This document shows, piece after piece, positions 6,401 to 8,018 of a stretch of 8,018 bases of DNA. Origin of the DNA: JAWXBM01 sp964602895 (GTDB lineage Bacteria > Pseudomonadota > Gammaproteobacteria > Xanthomonadales > SZUA-36); NCBI GenBank assembly GCA_964602895.1, contig CAZRTG010000162.1, positions 1 through 8,018 of the forward strand. Reading direction: 5' to 3'. Positions within the stretch are counted from its first letter, which is position 1. Each line of letters begins with the position of its first letter. The position numbers and the translations under genes were made by a program. The notes beneath the pieces were generated by a model. The model saw only the letters and a list, made by a program, of their open reading frames with translations, was not told the origin of the DNA and did not search any database.

Positions 6401-8018
6401 GATTGGTCGGTTCAGCGACCTGACATTCGATTCCAACGCCGTGGGTGGCAATCCAGACTACCGTACGTTGTATGGCTATCATGAACATGATGGTGACTTG
6501 TATTCTATTGATTTAAACACCGGTAATGCCACGCCGTTGGGCAGCTCCGGCTTGTGTTGTCAGGCAGGTATTACCCACGATGGAACCAATCTGGTTTTAA
6601 TCCAGGGTGGTCAGTCTTTCTATACTGTCAACCAAACGACAGGGCTTGCTACCTCTGATTTCACCATCAACGCCACACCCGCCAACAGCGAAAGCATTTT
6701 CACTATCGATACCGGTACCCTGGCCGTAACCGAGCTTGGGTCAACCGGAATTTCTGAAATTCTGGACCTCACCTTCAACGATGCGGGGGTGTTATTTGCC
6801 TGGTCTCCGCAGTTTGAAGAAGGCCTGCATACCATCAGTACGGTTGATGGCTCTGCCAGCCTGCTTGGGCCTTCGAACATCGACAACAATACCGAAGGCG
6901 GCATTGCCTTTGACAGCAGCAGCGGTGAGCTTATTTTCCAAAGCTTCAGGGATCTTTACGAGCTAAACACATCAAACGGTAATGCCACGTTTGTGGGTAA
7001 GGTTGCACGGCTGCCAGGCGGTCTTTATAACATCAATCCAACAAACGCCGACACCATTCGTGTGGGTCAATCTCTGGGCCGGGATGACAAGGTGCCGGAT
7101 ATTACATTTGATCATCAGGGCATCCTTTTGGGTATTGAGGCAGATGACTGGAAGTCGTTGGTAGAATTCAATCTGCAGACCGGCGCGGCGGCCACCCATT
7201 GGGGCTTTTTCCCGACAGATGCCGGCCTGACGTTTACTTCAGACGGCACCTTTTGGGTTAAAGACGACGATGATGGCCTGTTTACCGTGGATATCAATAA
7301 TGGCCAGGCGACGTTTGCGGCCCAGATACCCGACTATGATCAGGATCATGGTTTGGCAGCCGATAGCAATGATGTGCTGTTTACCTTTGATAACGATGAA
7401 GACGACGGTGCACCGCTTTACCGCATGGATCGCACAACCGGTGTCACTGCGCTGGTGGGCCCCACCGGGCTCGATCTGCAAGCCATTGCCTTTGATGCCT
7501 CGGATACGCTGTTTGCGGTTTCAGGTGACAATGAGGATAGTAGCTTGCTGTATGTATTGGACGTCAATGATGGCAGTGCCAGTTTGATCGGGGATACGGG
7601 CCAGGCCAGCATACACGCAATGGACTTCCATCCGGCGAGCGGCGTTTTATATGCTCATCGGTCATCGGATGGCGCTTTGATAACGCTTGATCCCGCCAAT
7701 GGCAGTCTGCTCAGTGTGATTGGTCAGACCGGGATTCAATACATGGACGATTTTGCGTTCTCACCCGATGGACGTTTGTTCGCTTATTCTGACGACGACC
7801 CCCTTGAAGTTGATGATGGGCCGTATACCGAGAGCTTTTTTGAGATAGACATTGCTACCGGCGCGGCTACGCCCCTGGGCCGTTTTGGGCACTTTCCATC
7901 ACGATTGACTTTGCTGGACACGGATGGAACCACCCCGTTGGCGGGTAATGCAGGCGCCCTGTTCAGCTACGGACAATTCGGCTCCAATCCGGACGCAGAC
8001 GATTCAGTGTGGAGTGAT
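3474..8018 (+). CDS. Giant secreted beta-propeller protein with a PPC-like domain (partial, runs off the right edge)
   Basis: The frame stays open from ATG 3474 to the last base (1515 codons, no stop), so the gene is 3'-truncated by the window. AAGGA at 3458-3462 supports this start. Residues 21-37 (MFICLAIALVVSGLASA) are a Sec signal peptide, with AxA cleavage before Q38. Residues 41-112 hold a PPC-like start: EVEPNDTPDTAQ, then DVYQFQVNKAGTGIFDIDYG. From about residue 160 to 1475 come roughly 25 propeller blades. Type A blades read LAFDxxDxLFAV...LYQLDPxxGA...IGxTG; type B blades read GLDFHPxSGVLYG, often with a Gly/Asn/Asp-rich insert before LYRIDPxxG. Residues 1477-1515 (starting RLTLLDTDGTTPLAGN) look like the rest of a PPC domain. 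The protein is acidic and almost cysteine-free, as expected for a surface or extracellular protein. A role in adhesion, biofilm or matrix binding is a guess; no catalytic motif was seen. Confidence 0.9.
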   Translation, partial: MLNHQSATPSNRTCKNQLLKMFICLAIALVVSGLASAQTPEVEPNDTPDTAQNIDNQFNQNANPDIGDTSSNTATTIPHQTLLGSGTGPGNKDVYQFQVNKAGTGIFDIDYGQLPFEPERLGIAEQLDGTIWIKNKLDFFFLDENKRPQWGFKATGTSRLHNVLAVHPVSGLFYSINQNQNTLVTIDPVSGNAVALGIIGVNDITALAFDENNNLFAVTGSDDRISRLYQLNPTTGAMIAEIGDTGEVGIKGLAFHPQSGVLYASKGDDSPSYQPTLAANSSGMLYSLSDDDGFEEPAALYRIDPVLGTNERVGVVGAPGIRSIAFDSSDNLYGVSGQGPMAIYRLDPNSGAVLQNLGLVPLLNVQGIDFHPASGLLYTFARGGDYALDSKLAANSSGVLYGIIGGDTRSVLVTVDPLNGDVHLMGNIPLGYVHSLAFNASDQLFVLAPMPDSDEDGLYQINPADGSVVSAIGNTGYEGLNGLAFEPVDDDLYSTLETRFDVYFNSNNMASDTLGNFYTVDEDGVLYRYHPAQIVNATLVATRLGSSGISDITALAFDDTDQLFAVAGGEQSVNTLYQLDKSNGALLATIGSTGVSGMNGLDFHPTSKVLYGHSSALKFEPRANLATDSHDITYTIDGHARLMKFDPADGFMEVVALVADQEYSALAFDGSDQLYVVTRQYDPALGDYISFLRKMDSTTGNLTETVGEIGYPYVSGISFHPGTGVLYGHVTDPSRLITISTTTGQGTLVGNTGLIDYVSDIAFQNSANELFGIVSGINKIATFDPDTGSATYLPSSFGTNVAYGGIASYGPGIIAKSDSELYGVDTDSGEGTLLDYLRLPGLLYTVNTTTGATTPVAATDAPSTILDISFDTNTNLLYGWADEVQDLVSINIVTGEVLIIGEANTFSYDNGLAFSRSDNSLLMRSNSNFYSVVVGTGTISNIATIGSQSPQLVSLDTNNATVSIIGPTLNPNMNTQIGRFSDLTFDSNAVGGNPDYRTLYGYHEHDGDLYSIDLNTGNATPLGSSGLCCQAGITHDGTNLVLIQGGQSFYTVNQTTGLATSDFTINATPANSESIFTIDTGTLAVTELGSTGISEILDLTFNDAGVLFAWSPQFEEGLHTISTVDGSASLLGPSNIDNNTEGGIAFDSSSGELIFQSFRDLYELNTSNGNATFVGKVARLPGGLYNINPTNADTIRVGQSLGRDDKVPDITFDHQGILLGIEADDWKSLVEFNLQTGAAATHWGFFPTDAGLTFTSDGTFWVKDDDDGLFTVDINNGQATFAAQIPDYDQDHGLAADSNDVLFTFDNDEDDGAPLYRMDRTTGVTALVGPTGLDLQAIAFDASDTLFAVSGDNEDSSLLYVLDVNDGSASLIGDTGQASIHAMDFHPASGVLYAHRSSDGALITLDPANGSLLSVIGQTGIQYMDDFAFSPDGRLFAYSDDDPLEVDDGPYTESFFEIDIATGAATPLGRFGHFPSRLTLLDTDGTTPLAGNAGALFSYGQFGSNPDADDSVWSD
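3951..7901 (+). repeat. In-frame tandem array of propeller modules, mostly two blades each
   Basis: Landmarks of the type A blade start (DITALAF and relatives) fall at about residues 203, 321, 433, 551, 663, 758, 865, 980, 1096, 1207 and 1335, giving steps of 118, 112, 118, 112, 95, 107, 115, 116, 111 and 128 residues. Each module is an A blade plus a B blade; the step from 1207 to 1335 holds three plain blades instead. Modules from 203 to about 760 are well conserved, those from about 760 to 1330 have drifted, and those after 1335 return to the canonical form. This is protein-level repetition; at DNA level only some modules are visibly alike. Confidence 0.75.

Noticed and set aside
5748..7475. 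Possible frameshift or pseudogene in the diverged middle of the giant gene
   Set aside because: The frame from 3474 stays open to base 8018 with no in-frame stop, and blade landmarks continue in the same frame throughout, so the drift is divergence rather than decay.
3951..7901. Periodic repeats considered as a CRISPR or other noncoding array
   Set aside because: The repeats are long, degenerate and strictly in frame, with conservation at the amino-acid level; they encode propeller blades.

Overview
The window looks like chromosomal DNA of a Gram-negative bacterium, most likely a marine-type gammaproteobacterium. This is inferred from a HlyD-type periplasmic adaptor, a Sec-exported giant surface protein and moderate base composition; no marker gene fixes the taxon. 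No rRNA, tRNA, CRISPR array, insertion sequence or phage gene was seen.

Left edge (1-109, + strand): the last 35 codons of a STAS-domain protein (anti-sigma-factor-antagonist type). Its stop overlaps the stop of the convergent gene next to it.

Minus-strand block (106-3246): reading with transcription, the first gene encodes a small 2-oxoglutarate/Fe(II) dioxygenase with an N-terminal SEC-C zinc motif. That motif lies upstream of the first usual start codon, so the true initiation site is a puzzle. After a 193-base gap holding a possible promoter comes a two-gene unit: a HlyD-family membrane-fusion protein, then a cation-diffusion-facilitator (CDF)-like membrane protein that seems to lack the family's metal ligands. 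The pair could act together at the inner membrane, but no outer-membrane channel, ABC protein or other pump component is present.

Intergenic region (3247-3473): a divergent control region. A good sigma-70-like promoter (TTGGCA-N17-CATAAT) reads left into the dioxygenase gene. A weaker one reads right into the giant gene.

Right half (3474 to the window end, + strand): one uninterrupted reading frame of 1515 codons with no stop before the edge. It encodes an exported protein: signal peptide, then the first half of a PPC-like domain (EPNDT...TAQ), then about 25 beta-propeller blades mostly arranged as alternating two-blade modules of about 95-118 residues. The last visible residues resemble the missing second half of the PPC domain, which suggests the whole propeller array is inserted inside a PPC fold. 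Because this frame is open at the right edge, all shorter frames inside 3474-8018 are shadows of it.

The parts most worth a second look are the split PPC/propeller architecture, the SEC-C dioxygenase with its apparently non-AUG or leader-coupled start, and the CDF-like protein without metal ligands paired with a HlyD adaptor.
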